Part shown: piece after piece, positions 30,525-38,042 of the stretch
How positions within the stretch are numbered: position 1 is the first letter of the stretch
Layout of the letters: each line of letters opens with the position of its first letter
DNA from: Candidatus Thiodiazotropha sp. (ex Epidulcina cf. delphinae)
GTDB lineage: Bacteria > Pseudomonadota > Gammaproteobacteria > Chromatiales > Chromatiaceae
Reading direction: 5' to 3'
NCBI GenBank assembly: GCA_025656455.1
Contig: JAHXHS010000037.1
Coordinates: 1-50,293 of the forward strand
DNA: 50,293 nt
Translations under genes and position numbers: made by a program
Notes under the pieces: generated by a model
Databases searched by the model: none
What the model was told of the DNA's origin: nothing
What the model saw: only the letters and a program-made list of their open reading frames with translations

Positions 30525-30947
30525 ATGCAACAACTCATCGAGTTCACGATGAACAACTGGATACTGGTCCTGGCTTTTACCCTGGTGGCGGCAGTGTTGA
30601 TCTACAACCTGCTGCAAGGCGACAAGGACTCAGTCGATCCTTCCGCCGCCACTGTTTTGATTAACCACCAGGATGCCGTGGTTGTGGATATTCGGCCGGC
30701 GGCCGATTTCCACAAGGGACATATCATCAATGCCCTCAACATCCCCAGTAACGGTTTTGCCAACCAAATGGGCATTCTTGACAAGCACAAGGACAAGCCC
30801 ATCATCGTAAGCTGCCGATCCGGCGCCCAATCCTCCAGTACCTGCCAGCAACTGAAAAAGGCCGGTTTCGACCAGGTCTTCAATCTGAAAGGCGGTATAC
30901 TTGCCTGGCAAAACGCTAATCTACCCATCACCCGAAAAAATAAATAG
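30525..30947 (+). CDS. Membrane-anchored rhodanese-like sulfurtransferase
   Basis: 140 residues from the ATG at 30525, chosen because AGAGG precedes it and a proper N-terminal anchor begins there (WILVLAFTLVAAVLIYNLL, about residues 12-30). The single rhodanese domain has VVVDIRPAADFHKGHIINA, the active-site loop SCRSGAQSS with Cys97, and FNLKGGILAWQNA. Orientation of the domain is probably cytoplasmic or membrane-surface; it cannot be fixed. Rhodaneses move sulfane sulfur from thiosulfate or persulfides. The order ArsR regulator, rhodanese, secB, gpsA is common in gammaproteobacteria, and here the regulator has the persulfide-sensing pair. Confidence 0.9.
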   Translation: MQQLIEFTMNNWILVLAFTLVAAVLIYNLLQGDKDSVDPSAATVLINHQDAVVVDIRPAADFHKGHIINALNIPSNGFANQMGILDKHKDKPIIVSCRSGAQSSSTCQQLKKAGFDQVFNLKGGILAWQNANLPITRKNK

Positions 30948-30974
30948 CCTCATCGCTATAGGAAGCAAGCAACC

Positions 30975-31454
30975 ATGACCGACAAACAAGACCCGCAGAA
31001 CCGCGAATTCGCCATCCAGCGCATCTATACCAGGGATGTCTCCTTTGAGACCCCCAATTCACCAGCGGTATTTCAACAGGAGTGGAAACCGGAGACGGGT
31101 GTCAATCTCAACAGCGAGGTGAACAAGCTGGCGGACAAGGTGTTTGAAGTCACCCTGACCGTCACCGTCACCACCAAACTGGGCGAACAGACCGCCTATC
31201 TTGCCGAAGTCAAACAGTCGGGCATCTTCGCCGCGAGCGGATTCTCGGAACAGGAGATGGGGCCACTGCTCGGTGCCTACTGCCCAAACCAGCTGTTCCC
31301 TTATGTCAGAGAGGTCATCTCCGACCTCATCATGAAAGGCAGCTTTCCGCAAATGATCCTGCAACCGGTCAATTTCGACATGCTGTATGCCCAGCATCAG
31401 CAGGAGTTGGCCAACAAGGCCCAGACTGAAGCCCAGACCGAACCCCAGCACTAG
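30975..31454 (+). CDS. secB: Protein-export chaperone SecB
   Basis: 159 residues, the usual length. SecB keeps preproteins unfolded and passes them to SecA. Signatures: FAIQRIYTRDVSFETPNSPA, VNLNSEVNKLADKVFEVTLTV, KQSGIFAASGF and LLGAYCPNQLFPYVREVISD, then FPQMILQPVNFD. The C-terminal tail is Gln/Ala-rich. It sits 27 bases after the rhodanese gene, with GGAAGC just upstream of the ATG, and its stop overlaps the gpsA start by one base. Confidence 0.96.
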   Translation: MTDKQDPQNREFAIQRIYTRDVSFETPNSPAVFQQEWKPETGVNLNSEVNKLADKVFEVTLTVTVTTKLGEQTAYLAEVKQSGIFAASGFSEQEMGPLLGAYCPNQLFPYVREVISDLIMKGSFPQMILQPVNFDMLYAQHQQELANKAQTEAQTEPQH

Positions 31455-32464
31455 TGGATCGCCCGGCGGATAAGCCCATCGCGGTTCTCGGGGCGGGCTC
31501 CTGGGGGACCGCTCTGGCCATTCTGCTGAGCGGCAACGGCTACCCCGTACGGCTGTGGGGGCACCTTCGGGAGGAGATCGAGGTCCTTGCGCGGGACAGG
31601 GAAAACAGACAATTTCTGCCCGGCAACCCATTTCCCGGCTCGCTTCAACCCGAACCCGACCTTCAGCAGGCCCTCTCGGGTGCAGCGGAAATACTCATCG
31701 TTGTCCCAAGCCACGCCTTCCGGCAAGTCACCGCAACCATCGCGCCGCATTTACAGGGAGAGCCCGGCATCGCCTGGGCCACTAAAGGCTTCGAGCCCGG
31801 CACCCAGCGCCTGCTCTCCGAAGTGGCCGCGGAGCAGTTGCCCGGCCGCGATCTGGCGGTGATTTCGGGTCCCACATTTGCCGGCGAAGTCGCCAAGGGT
31901 CTGCCCACGGCGGTCACCGTCGCCGCCACGACCCGGCAGCACGCCGAGGGTGCGGCAAACTTACTCCATGCGCCTTGGTTTCGCGCCTACACCAGCGACG
32001 ATCTGGTGGGTGTGCAGGTGGGGGGCGCCAGCAAGAATGTGCTGGCCATCGCCGCCGGTATTGCCGACGGTCTGGGATTCGGGGCAAATACCCGTGCAGC
32101 GCTGATCACCCGCGGACTGACGGAAATCATGCGCCTGGGTTTAAGCCTTGGCGGCAAGACGGAGACATTCATGGGCCTTGCCGGTCTAGGCGACCTGGTG
32201 CTCACCTGCACCGACGATCAATCCCGCAACCGGCGCATGGGCCTTGCCCTGGCGGAGGGGCTCTCCCTCGATGCAGCCCGTGAACGCATAGGTCAGGAGG
32301 TTGAAGGCCTGCACGCCGCCCGGGAAGTTTACAGCCTGGCGCGGAGACAACAAGTGGAGATGCCCATATCCGAGCAGGTCTATCGCGTTCTCTATGACGG
32401 ACTGGAACCCAAAGCGGCTGTCCACAACCTTTTGGAAAGAACGCAGAGGGCAGAAGGGATTTAG
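31454..32464 (+). CDS. gpsA: Glycerol-3-phosphate dehydrogenase [NAD(P)+]
   Basis: Makes sn-glycerol 3-phosphate from dihydroxyacetone phosphate for phospholipid synthesis. 336 residues. The Rossmann motif AVLGAGSWGTALA opens the protein. Further signatures are WATKGFEPGT, ISGPTFAGEVAKGLPTAVT, and the catalytic/NAD region VQVGGASKNVLAIAAGIADG, then LGFGANTRAALITRG and GLAGLGDLVLTCT. Start is GTG at 31454 within TAGTG, overlapping the secB stop by one base, so it is translationally coupled. Confidence 0.96.
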   Translation: MDRPADKPIAVLGAGSWGTALAILLSGNGYPVRLWGHLREEIEVLARDRENRQFLPGNPFPGSLQPEPDLQQALSGAAEILIVVPSHAFRQVTATIAPHLQGEPGIAWATKGFEPGTQRLLSEVAAEQLPGRDLAVISGPTFAGEVAKGLPTAVTVAATTRQHAEGAANLLHAPWFRAYTSDDLVGVQVGGASKNVLAIAAGIADGLGFGANTRAALITRGLTEIMRLGLSLGGKTETFMGLAGLGDLVLTCTDDQSRNRRMGLALAEGLSLDAARERIGQEVEGLHAAREVYSLARRQQVEMPISEQVYRVLYDGLEPKAAVHNLLERTQRAEGI

Positions 32465-32516
32465 CCCGCATTTCTCACTCGCCTTCCCTTACCCGTTTGA
32501 TCGGGGCAAGCGCCAA

Positions 32517-32981
32517 TCACCGCCCTCCCTCAAATCCCATCTGTCGCCACGCCTCGTAGAGGATCAGGGAGACCGCATTCGATAGGTTCAGACTGCGGCT
32601 TCCCGGCACCATGGGGATGCGTATCCGCCGATGCGGGCCCACCTCATTCAGTATCGCTTGCGGCAGTCCCCGGCTCTCCGGGCCGAACAACAGCGCGTCC
32701 CCGGCAGAGAACGCCACATCCGCATAGTTTCGTTCAGCCTTGGTGGTACAGGCGTAGAGATTGTCCGGGGCCGCCCTGAGCAGAAAATCCCTCAGTGAGG
32801 GATACTCCTCCACCTCGGTCCATTCACGGTAATCGAGCCCGGCGCGCCGCAGCCGTTTGTCATCGAGTTTGAATCCCAGGGGGTGAATCAAGTGTAATTT
32901 ACTGCCACTATTAGCGCACAGGCGTATGATATTACCTGTATTTGGCGGGATTTCCGGTTCGTAGAGTACGATATGGAACAT
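32517..32981 (-). CDS. trmL: tRNA (cytidine/uridine(34)-2'-O)-methyltransferase
   Basis: 154 residues, the minimal SPOUT methyltransferase that modifies the wobble base of tRNA-Leu isoacceptors with S-adenosylmethionine. Visible signatures: MFHIVLYEPEIPPNTGNIIR at the N-terminus, LIHPLGFKLDDKRLRRAGLD, and the trefoil-knot motifs FGPESRGLPQAIL and IPMVPGSRSLNLSNAVSLIL. It is convergent with gpsA (52 bases between stops) and divergent from the dihydroorotate dehydrogenase gene, with only 22 bases between starts, so their promoters must overlap neighbouring coding sequence. Confidence 0.96.
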   Translation of the reverse strand: MFHIVLYEPEIPPNTGNIIRLCANSGSKLHLIHPLGFKLDDKRLRRAGLDYREWTEVEEYPSLRDFLLRAAPDNLYACTTKAERNYADVAFSAGDALLFGPESRGLPQAILNEVGPHRRIRIPMVPGSRSLNLSNAVSLILYEAWRQMGFEGGR

Positions 32982-33003
32982 CCCTCACCCCTGGCCGGAG
33001 AAA

Positions 33004-33984
33004 ATGAAACCATTCATGAGCAGCGACAGCCCCTCAACCCTGCATACCGAATTCTGTGGTATGTCGTTTAATACGCCCATCGTACTCCTCTCCGGCTGTG
33101 TCGGTTTCGGCGAAGAGTACACAAGGGTCAATGGTTTTAGCAATCGGGATGCCGGGGCCGTCTGCCTCAAGGGCACCACCCTGGAGCCTCGCCTCGGCAA
33201 TCGTCCCCACCGGATCTACGAGACGCCGGACGGCATGCTCAACGCCATCGGCCTGCAAAATCCCGGTGTCGACAAGGTCATCAACGACATCATTCCCGGC
33301 CTCGATTTCACCGAGACCCGCTTCATCGCCAATGTGTCCGGCTCGACCGTGGAAGAGTACGCTGAAGTCACGCGACGTTTCGACGACTCCCCCATCGACG
33401 CCATCGAGATCAATATCTCCTGTCCGAACGTCAAGCAGGGCGGTGTCGTTTTCGGCAACGATCCGGCAATGTCCGCACGGGTGGTGGCGGCGTGCCGGGC
33501 AGCCACCCGCAAGCCGCTGATTACCAAGCTATCACCCAATCAGACCGATATCGCAGCCAACGCCAAGGGCTGTATCGAGGCCGGCAGCGATGCCTTTTCC
33601 GTAATCAACACCCTGATGGGCATGGCAGTGGATATCGACAGCCGCACCCCCGTCATCGGCAACAACCAGGGCGGACTTTCCGGTCCGGCCATCAAACCCG
33701 TGGCACTGCTCAAGGTCCACCAGGTCTTCCAGGTCTGTCGCAATCACAATATTCCGATTATCGGCCAAGGCGGTATCAGATCGGCGGAGGATGCGCTCGA
33801 ATTCATTATTGCCGGGGCCAGCGCGGTCGGGGTCGGCACCGCCTTGTTTTATGACCCGCTGATTTGTAAAACTATCAATGCTGGCATATTGGACTATCTT
33901 GAACGCCATCGGCTATCGTCTGTCGGCCACTTAGTAGGGACACTCCGGACCCATCAACAGCAGACCGCGAAATGCGTCGGCTGA
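33004..33984 (+). CDS. pyrD: Dihydroorotate dehydrogenase, class 1B-like catalytic subunit
   Basis: 326 residues, a TIM-barrel flavoprotein without a membrane anchor. Family blocks are PIVLLSGCVGFGEEY, AVCLKGTTLEPRLGN, GMLNAIGLQNPG, the active-site INISCPNVKQGG whose Cys is the catalytic base of class 1 enzymes, ITKLSPN, VINTLMGMAVD, GNNQGGLSGPAIKP and GQGGI. SCPNVKxGG is the class 1B form, which normally works with the Fe-S/FAD subunit PyrK and NAD+, whereas most gammaproteobacteria use the membrane class 2 enzyme. No pyrK is adjacent, so the electron acceptor is unclear. GGAG precedes the ATG closely; a second ATG (33016) is possible. Confidence 0.88.
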   Translation: MKPFMSSDSPSTLHTEFCGMSFNTPIVLLSGCVGFGEEYTRVNGFSNRDAGAVCLKGTTLEPRLGNRPHRIYETPDGMLNAIGLQNPGVDKVINDIIPGLDFTETRFIANVSGSTVEEYAEVTRRFDDSPIDAIEINISCPNVKQGGVVFGNDPAMSARVVAACRAATRKPLITKLSPNQTDIAANAKGCIEAGSDAFSVINTLMGMAVDIDSRTPVIGNNQGGLSGPAIKPVALLKVHQVFQVCRNHNIPIIGQGGIRSAEDALEFIIAGASAVGVGTALFYDPLICKTINAGILDYLERHRLSSVGHLVGTLRTHQQQTAKCVG

Positions 33985-34002
33985 GAAAGGGAAAACACAA
34001 TC

Positions 34003-35262
34003 ATGAGTGAGACTGTCGTACACCCAACGCCTGAAACCCTGATCAGGTTTCATCCACTCAACCAACTGAGCGACATCCAGCTTGAGCTGCTCGGTCGCTC
34101 AATCCAGGTCCACACCGCCGGGCGTGGTCTTCAGATCCTTCAGCAGGGGGATACGACGGCATTCAGCCTCTATCTCATCAAAGGGAAGTTGCGGCTTCAC
34201 GCTTCCGACGGAAGGATCACCGAAATCGCCGACGGCACGCCCCAGGCGCAAAATCCGATCGCCAATCTGATACCCAGGCGCTATACCGTGGAAGCGATCG
34301 CACCCACCGAGTACCTGATGATAGACAATGGCCTGCTCGACGGTCTGTTGAGCACCGAGGAGGGGATAACGGCGACAGAGTTGAGCAGCGACAGACCGCC
34401 TTACGATCGGGTCATGGCGGAGAACCAGTTGACCGAAGCCCTGCTTAACGATCTCAACAACGACAAACTGATACTGCCGAGCCTCCCCGACGTCGCTGTC
34501 CGCGTCGGACGCGCCATGCGGGACGAGACCACCAATGCCCGCAAGCTGGCCAGCATCGTGCAGACCGATCCCGCCATCACGACCAAACTGATACGCGCCG
34601 CCAACAGTCCGCTGTATGCAGGGGTGACGCCTGTCGACTCCTGCGCCGCCGCCATCGTCAGACTGGGTGCGGACACCACCCATAAACTGGTGCTGACCTT
34701 TGCCTTGCGAGAACTGTTCAATACCCGCTCCAGCGTACTGAAGTCGCACATGCGCAGTCTGTGGGAACACAGTGTCAAGGTCAGCGCAGTCTGCTACATC
34801 CTCGCCAAAGTCTCCAATGAGTTCAATCCAGAGCACGCCCTGCTTGCCGGATTGCTCCACGACATAGGCAATGTGGCGATTCTCAGCTATGCGGAGCGCT
34901 TCCCCGAAGTCGCCAACGACGACGAAAAGCTGGAGCAGGTCATGCAGGACATGCGCGGGCGCATCGGCAGCATAATATTACGCAACTGGGGTTTTATCGA
35001 AGACCTGATCATGGTCACCAAGGAGGCGGAAAACTGGTTTCGGGAGCATGACGGCGAGGTGGACTATGCCGACTTGGTGATCGTTGCGCAGCTGCATACC
35101 TATATCGGATCACCCGAAATGATGCACCTGCCGACACTGGACCAGGTCCCGGCCCTGAACAGACTCGATCTCGGCGAAGAACTGACGCCGAAGCTCAGCC
35201 TCAAGATCGTGGACCGGGCGGATGAGATGATCTCCCAAGCCAGGGCGATGCTGATGTCCTGA
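34003..35262 (+). CDS. Cyclic-nucleotide-binding-like / HDOD signalling protein
   Basis: 419 residues. Residues ~15-125 look like a Crp-type effector fold (FHPLNQLSDIQLELLGRS ... LQILQQGDTTAFSLYLIKGKL). Residues ~155-360 form an HDOD domain (LPSLPDVAVRVGRAMRDE, then SIVQTDPAITTKLIRAANSP, IVRLGADTTHKLVLTFALRE, LLAGLLHDIGNVAILSY). HDOD proteins are linked to stress, biofilm and cyclic-nucleotide or c-di-GMP responses and act as adaptors rather than enzymes. The usual HD-GYP catalytic residues are not evident. It starts 18 bases after pyrD and probably shares its transcript. Cytoplasmic. Confidence 0.88.
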   Translation: MSETVVHPTPETLIRFHPLNQLSDIQLELLGRSIQVHTAGRGLQILQQGDTTAFSLYLIKGKLRLHASDGRITEIADGTPQAQNPIANLIPRRYTVEAIAPTEYLMIDNGLLDGLLSTEEGITATELSSDRPPYDRVMAENQLTEALLNDLNNDKLILPSLPDVAVRVGRAMRDETTNARKLASIVQTDPAITTKLIRAANSPLYAGVTPVDSCAAAIVRLGADTTHKLVLTFALRELFNTRSSVLKSHMRSLWEHSVKVSAVCYILAKVSNEFNPEHALLAGLLHDIGNVAILSYAERFPEVANDDEKLEQVMQDMRGRIGSIILRNWGFIEDLIMVTKEAENWFREHDGEVDYADLVIVAQLHTYIGSPEMMHLPTLDQVPALNRLDLGEELTPKLSLKIVDRADEMISQARAMLMS

Positions 35263-35280
35263 AGCGTCCGCCGGAGACAC

Positions 35281-35303
35281 TATTAACCCGGCAACCTAAT
35301 ATG
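35281..35303 (+). repeat. Left arm of a 23-base inverted repeat flanking a 2.6-kb block
   Basis: TATTAACCCGGCAACCTAAT followed by ATG matches the reverse complement of 37932-37954 at 22 of 23 positions. The block between the arms carries the AI-2E permease, a lipoprotein and cysC. Confidence 0.75.
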
Positions 35304-35518
35304 TCGCATTCAGGGCTTCAAGATGATATTGACGGGTTCTGCGCCACACGGTAGAGCGTCCATCTCATCATCCATTCAAATCTCAGGTAATTTTGAGTGG
35401 ATGTCTGTTTAAAACTCGTAGGCCACGTTGCGCAGCTACGTGACACCCCCATTGAGTCAGGTAGCCGCTCCGCGTCAACCTGACCTACGCCTTGAATCCT
35501 TGTTTTCCACAACTGGCC

Positions 35519-35601
35519 AGGGATGCAAAATTTCTCTCGCCAAGCTTGCTAAGTACACCAAGAAGACATTCTCTGAGGGTCCTTTGCAATCTTGGCGAGA
35601 A
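35519..35601 (-). repeat. Dispersed ~75-base repeat, copy 2 (inverted relative to 24049-24122)
   Basis: Read on minus it has TTCTCGCCAAG, CCTCAGAGAATGTCTTCTTGG, CTTGGCGAGA and AAATTTTGCATCCCTG, in the same order as the copy at 24049-24122 with small insertions and deletions. TCTCGCCAAG and CTTGGCGAGA also make a hairpin within this copy. It is non-coding, between the HDOD gene and the permease gene. Confidence 0.7.
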
Positions 35602-35617
35602 TTTCTTTCCGCAAGCC

Positions 35618-36640
35618 TCACCCCAACATCGCCGCATAACCGCGGGTGTCCGGGTTGCTGTCGAGGACGATTTTCATGGCCATGGTGAGCGGCACGGAAA
35701 GAAACATCCCGACAGGACCCAGTATCCAGCCCCAAAAGACCAGCGATACGAAAACGATGAGTGGCGATAATCCCAAACCTTTTCCCATGAATCGCGGCTC
35801 GATGACATTGCCCACCAGGCTGTTGACCACCAGGTAACCGACCGCCGTCCACACTGCGGTATGGGGGCCGAACTGGATCAGCGCCAGCAATACCGCCGGC
35901 ACCGCCGCGATAATGGAGCCGATATTGGGCACATAGTTGAACAGGAATGCCAGCATTCCCCACAGCAACGGATAGTCAACATCCAGCACCCATAACCAGA
36001 CCGCTATCAGCAGACCCGTCAACAGGCTGGTTGAGGTTTTGATAACCATATACTGTTTGATGCTCGAGGTGATCGCCTCCACTCTCGCCATGGAGCGCTC
36101 GGGACTCTCCGCGTGGGTCTTCAATTTGGTCTGGAAGGCGCTGGCCTCGAACAGCATGAAAATGACCGTGATCAGGATCAGCAGGGCCTGGGTCAAGACA
36201 TTCCCGAGGCCGCTCATGAGCTTGCCGGCCATCGCCATGGCCTTAGCCGGATCGAAATAGGTGGACAAGGCTCGGGCATCGAGTTCGATGCCCTGGCCGG
36301 CGAGCCAGTTCACCAACTCGGCGCTTTGCGTCTTGAGGCTCTGTTGATACTTCGGCAGATTACCCGTGAAATCGTTCAAGGATCCCCCGACCAGCCAGGC
36401 GATCATCAAGCCGATCACGATGATCATCCCCACCACCAGGATCATCGCCAAGGCGCCGGGCACGCCTTTCTGTTTCAGAAAAAACAGCGGCGGAGCAGCG
36501 ATCACGGCGATAAACAGAGACAGCAGAAAGGGTATCAGCAGGGTATCCGCTGCTTTCATCCCGGCCACGACGACCACGAAAGCGGCGGCCGAGAGGAGAA
36601 ATCTGGCAGTGGGGGTCAACGGCGACGGGTGTTCAGTCAC
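35618..36640 (-). CDS. AI-2E family transporter (PerM-like permease)
   Basis: 340 residues from a GTG at 36640. Seven to eight membrane helices: a pair at the N-terminus (LLSAAAFVVVVAGM and LLIPFLLSLFIAVIAAPPL), a third near ILVVGMIIVIGLMIAWLVG, a long soluble loop (NDFTGNLPKYQQSLKTQSAE region), and a C-terminal helical bundle ending in the family signature FVSLVFWGWILGPVGMFLSV with PLTMAMKIVLD. Members export small molecules or ions; AI-2 transport holds for only some. The frame extends 17 codons upstream (36691), overlapping the preceding lipoprotein gene; the GTG, 14 bases past that gene's stop, is preferred. Substrate unknown. Confidence 0.87.
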   Translation of the reverse strand: MTEHPSPLTPTARFLLSAAAFVVVVAGMKAADTLLIPFLLSLFIAVIAAPPLFFLKQKGVPGALAMILVVGMIIVIGLMIAWLVGGSLNDFTGNLPKYQQSLKTQSAELVNWLAGQGIELDARALSTYFDPAKAMAMAGKLMSGLGNVLTQALLILITVIFMLFEASAFQTKLKTHAESPERSMARVEAITSSIKQYMVIKTSTSLLTGLLIAVWLWVLDVDYPLLWGMLAFLFNYVPNIGSIIAAVPAVLLALIQFGPHTAVWTAVGYLVVNSLVGNVIEPRFMGKGLGLSPLIVFVSLVFWGWILGPVGMFLSVPLTMAMKIVLDSNPDTRGYAAMLG

Positions 36641-36654
36641 TGTATTCAGACGCC

Positions 36655-37053
36655 CTATTTGAAAGCCGGAACCTGACTGTGAAGATGCCATACCTCGGCC
36701 TCTTCGTCATAGCGCCAATCCTGCTGATCCGAAATCTCCCTGACAACCTGGCTATCTTGAAAGACATACTGGATGACCACCGTCTGGACCGCCCGTATGT
36801 CGCCCAGCATGGTCGGCCCCTGCACCACTTCGTAGTGGGTCACCCTCACATCCCTCTGCACCGGCGGGATCTCACTCTTGGCCAGTTCCGGCGAGAGAAA
36901 GTTGTGCGCCTGCCGGCCCGAACTCCAGCGAATCGCCGCCTCATAGCGACGCAGTATGTCCTCCAGGGATTCGGCGCGCTGATGCTCGCCCAGGGTCTGA
37001 CAGGCGGCCAACAGGACCGACATGGGCAGCAGGATCAACAGAACTCTCAACAC
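36655..37053 (-). CDS. Hypothetical lipoprotein
   Basis: 132 residues. A signal peptide with lipobox LLAAC (Cys18) is clear: MLRVLLILLPMSVLLAACQT. The mature part starts with a charged helix (SLEDILRRYEAAIRW) and continues with beta strands (VTHYEVVQGPTMLGDIRAVQ, then TVVIQYVFQD) and ends W-R-Y-D-E-E-A-E-V-W-H-L. This looks like a small NTF2-like or curved-sheet domain, but I cannot name a family. It is just upstream of the AI-2E permease and likely co-transcribed. GGAGG precedes the ATG. Confidence 0.78.
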   Translation of the reverse strand: MLRVLLILLPMSVLLAACQTLGEHQRAESLEDILRRYEAAIRWSSGRQAHNFLSPELAKSEIPPVQRDVRVTHYEVVQGPTMLGDIRAVQTVVIQYVFQDSQVVREISDQQDWRYDEEAEVWHLHSQVPAFK

Positions 37054-37140
37054 AGTGGACCTCCTTTCGATGCCCTTGGAATCGGTTTACGATCACCGAA
37101 AACCGTCTGGCGGGATTTTCAGCCGGAAAGGGTTGCGCAG

Positions 37141-37749
37141 TCAAACGACCCGGGTCGGAATCACTCCCCGCTGTTCAAGCGCATCGATCATTTCATCGAC
37201 GCACGCCTCTACGCTCCTCTGATTCGTGTCGATAGTGATCTCAGGCTTGTCCGGCGGCTCATAGGGGGAGGAGATACCGGTAAAGTTCGCTATTTCACCG
37301 GCCCGCGCCTTTTTGTAGAGTCCCTTCACATCCCGCGATTCGCAGACCTCCAAGGGACAGTGCACGAAAACCTCGATGAAATCCCCGTGAGGAAACAGTC
37401 CCCGGGCACGCTCCCTATCCTCGCGGATCGGCGAAATGAAGGCCGTCAGCGCGATAACCCCAGCGTCGACGAACAACTTCGCCATTTCACTGATCCGGCG
37501 GATATTTTCACTACGATCCGCGACACTGAAACCCAGATCCCGGCACAGGCCGTGGCGAACATTGTCTCCGTCGAAGACATAGGTGCGACAGCCCCGCTGG
37601 TGGAGCTCTTCCTCCAGGGCATGGGCCAAGGTCGATTTGCCGGAGCCGGAAAGCCCGGTAAACCAGAGCAACTTGGCCCGGTGCTTGTTCATTTTCTCCC
37701 GTCGCTCACGTGTCACCGTGGCATTGTGCCAGACAAGGTTCTTACTCAT
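37141..37749 (-). CDS. cysC: Adenylylsulfate kinase (APS kinase)
   Basis: Phosphorylates APS to PAPS in sulfate activation. 202 residues from the ATG at 37749, the usual size; the open frame upstream to 37857 has no homology. Signatures: P-loop WFTGLSGSGKSTLAHALEEE, YVFDGDNVRHGLCRDLGFS, RSENIRRISEMAKLFVDAG, LTAFISPIREDRERAR and CPLEVCESRDVKGLYKKARA, then FTGISSPYEPPDKPEI. No cysD, cysN or cysH is adjacent, so it may supply PAPS for sulfotransferases rather than assimilation; this cannot be decided here. It lies inside a block bounded by 23-base inverted repeats. Confidence 0.96.
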   Translation of the reverse strand: MSKNLVWHNATVTRERREKMNKHRAKLLWFTGLSGSGKSTLAHALEEELHQRGCRTYVFDGDNVRHGLCRDLGFSVADRSENIRRISEMAKLFVDAGVIALTAFISPIREDRERARGLFPHGDFIEVFVHCPLEVCESRDVKGLYKKARAGEIANFTGISSPYEPPDKPEITIDTNQRSVEACVDEMIDALEQRGVIPTRVV

Positions 37750-37921
37750 CACAATCCAGACATTTCCACGAAAAAACGGATGTCCCGTCACAGCGCCCCG
37801 GGTCCGTGTCAGGCCCTGCACCGGACGGCTTGAGGGCGGCGCCGGGATAGCCGCCAACGCAAGGGTAAGTTAACAGAGATATTGTCGATTTGTAAGCGGG
37901 ACTGATTCGCCAAGCTTGCAC

Positions 37922-37954
37922 ATTAACCCGGCATATTAGGTCGCCGGGTTAATA
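37922..37954. repeat. Hairpin repeat forming the right arm of the long-range inverted repeat
   Basis: ATTAACCCGGC (37922-37932) pairs with GCCGGGTTAAT (37943-37953) around ATATTAGGTC, so it is a local hairpin. The span 37932-37954 is also the near-exact reverse complement of 35281-35303. It lies between the divergent cysC and TraB-family genes; no gene was seen in 37750-38042. Confidence 0.75.
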
Positions 37955-38042
37955 GTACTCCGTCAACCCTTCGATTTATCCCCCCTCTCCACCATAGAGA
38001 CTGATAGAATGGTTGGTTTTTGCACTCAACAGAAGCGAGACC

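Larger units (their letters stand above)
35263..35617. other. Repeat-rich intergenic region
   Basis: No gene seen. It holds one arm of a long-range inverted repeat (35281-35303, matching 37932-37954), a copy of the TAATTTTGAGTGGATGTC palindrome family (about 35393-35408), a weak TCAGGT/ACCTGA dyad at 35457-35483 and the second copy of a dispersed repeat (35519-35601). The 35263-35617 stretch therefore looks like an insertion hot spot for small non-coding repeats between two convergent genes. Confidence 0.6.
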
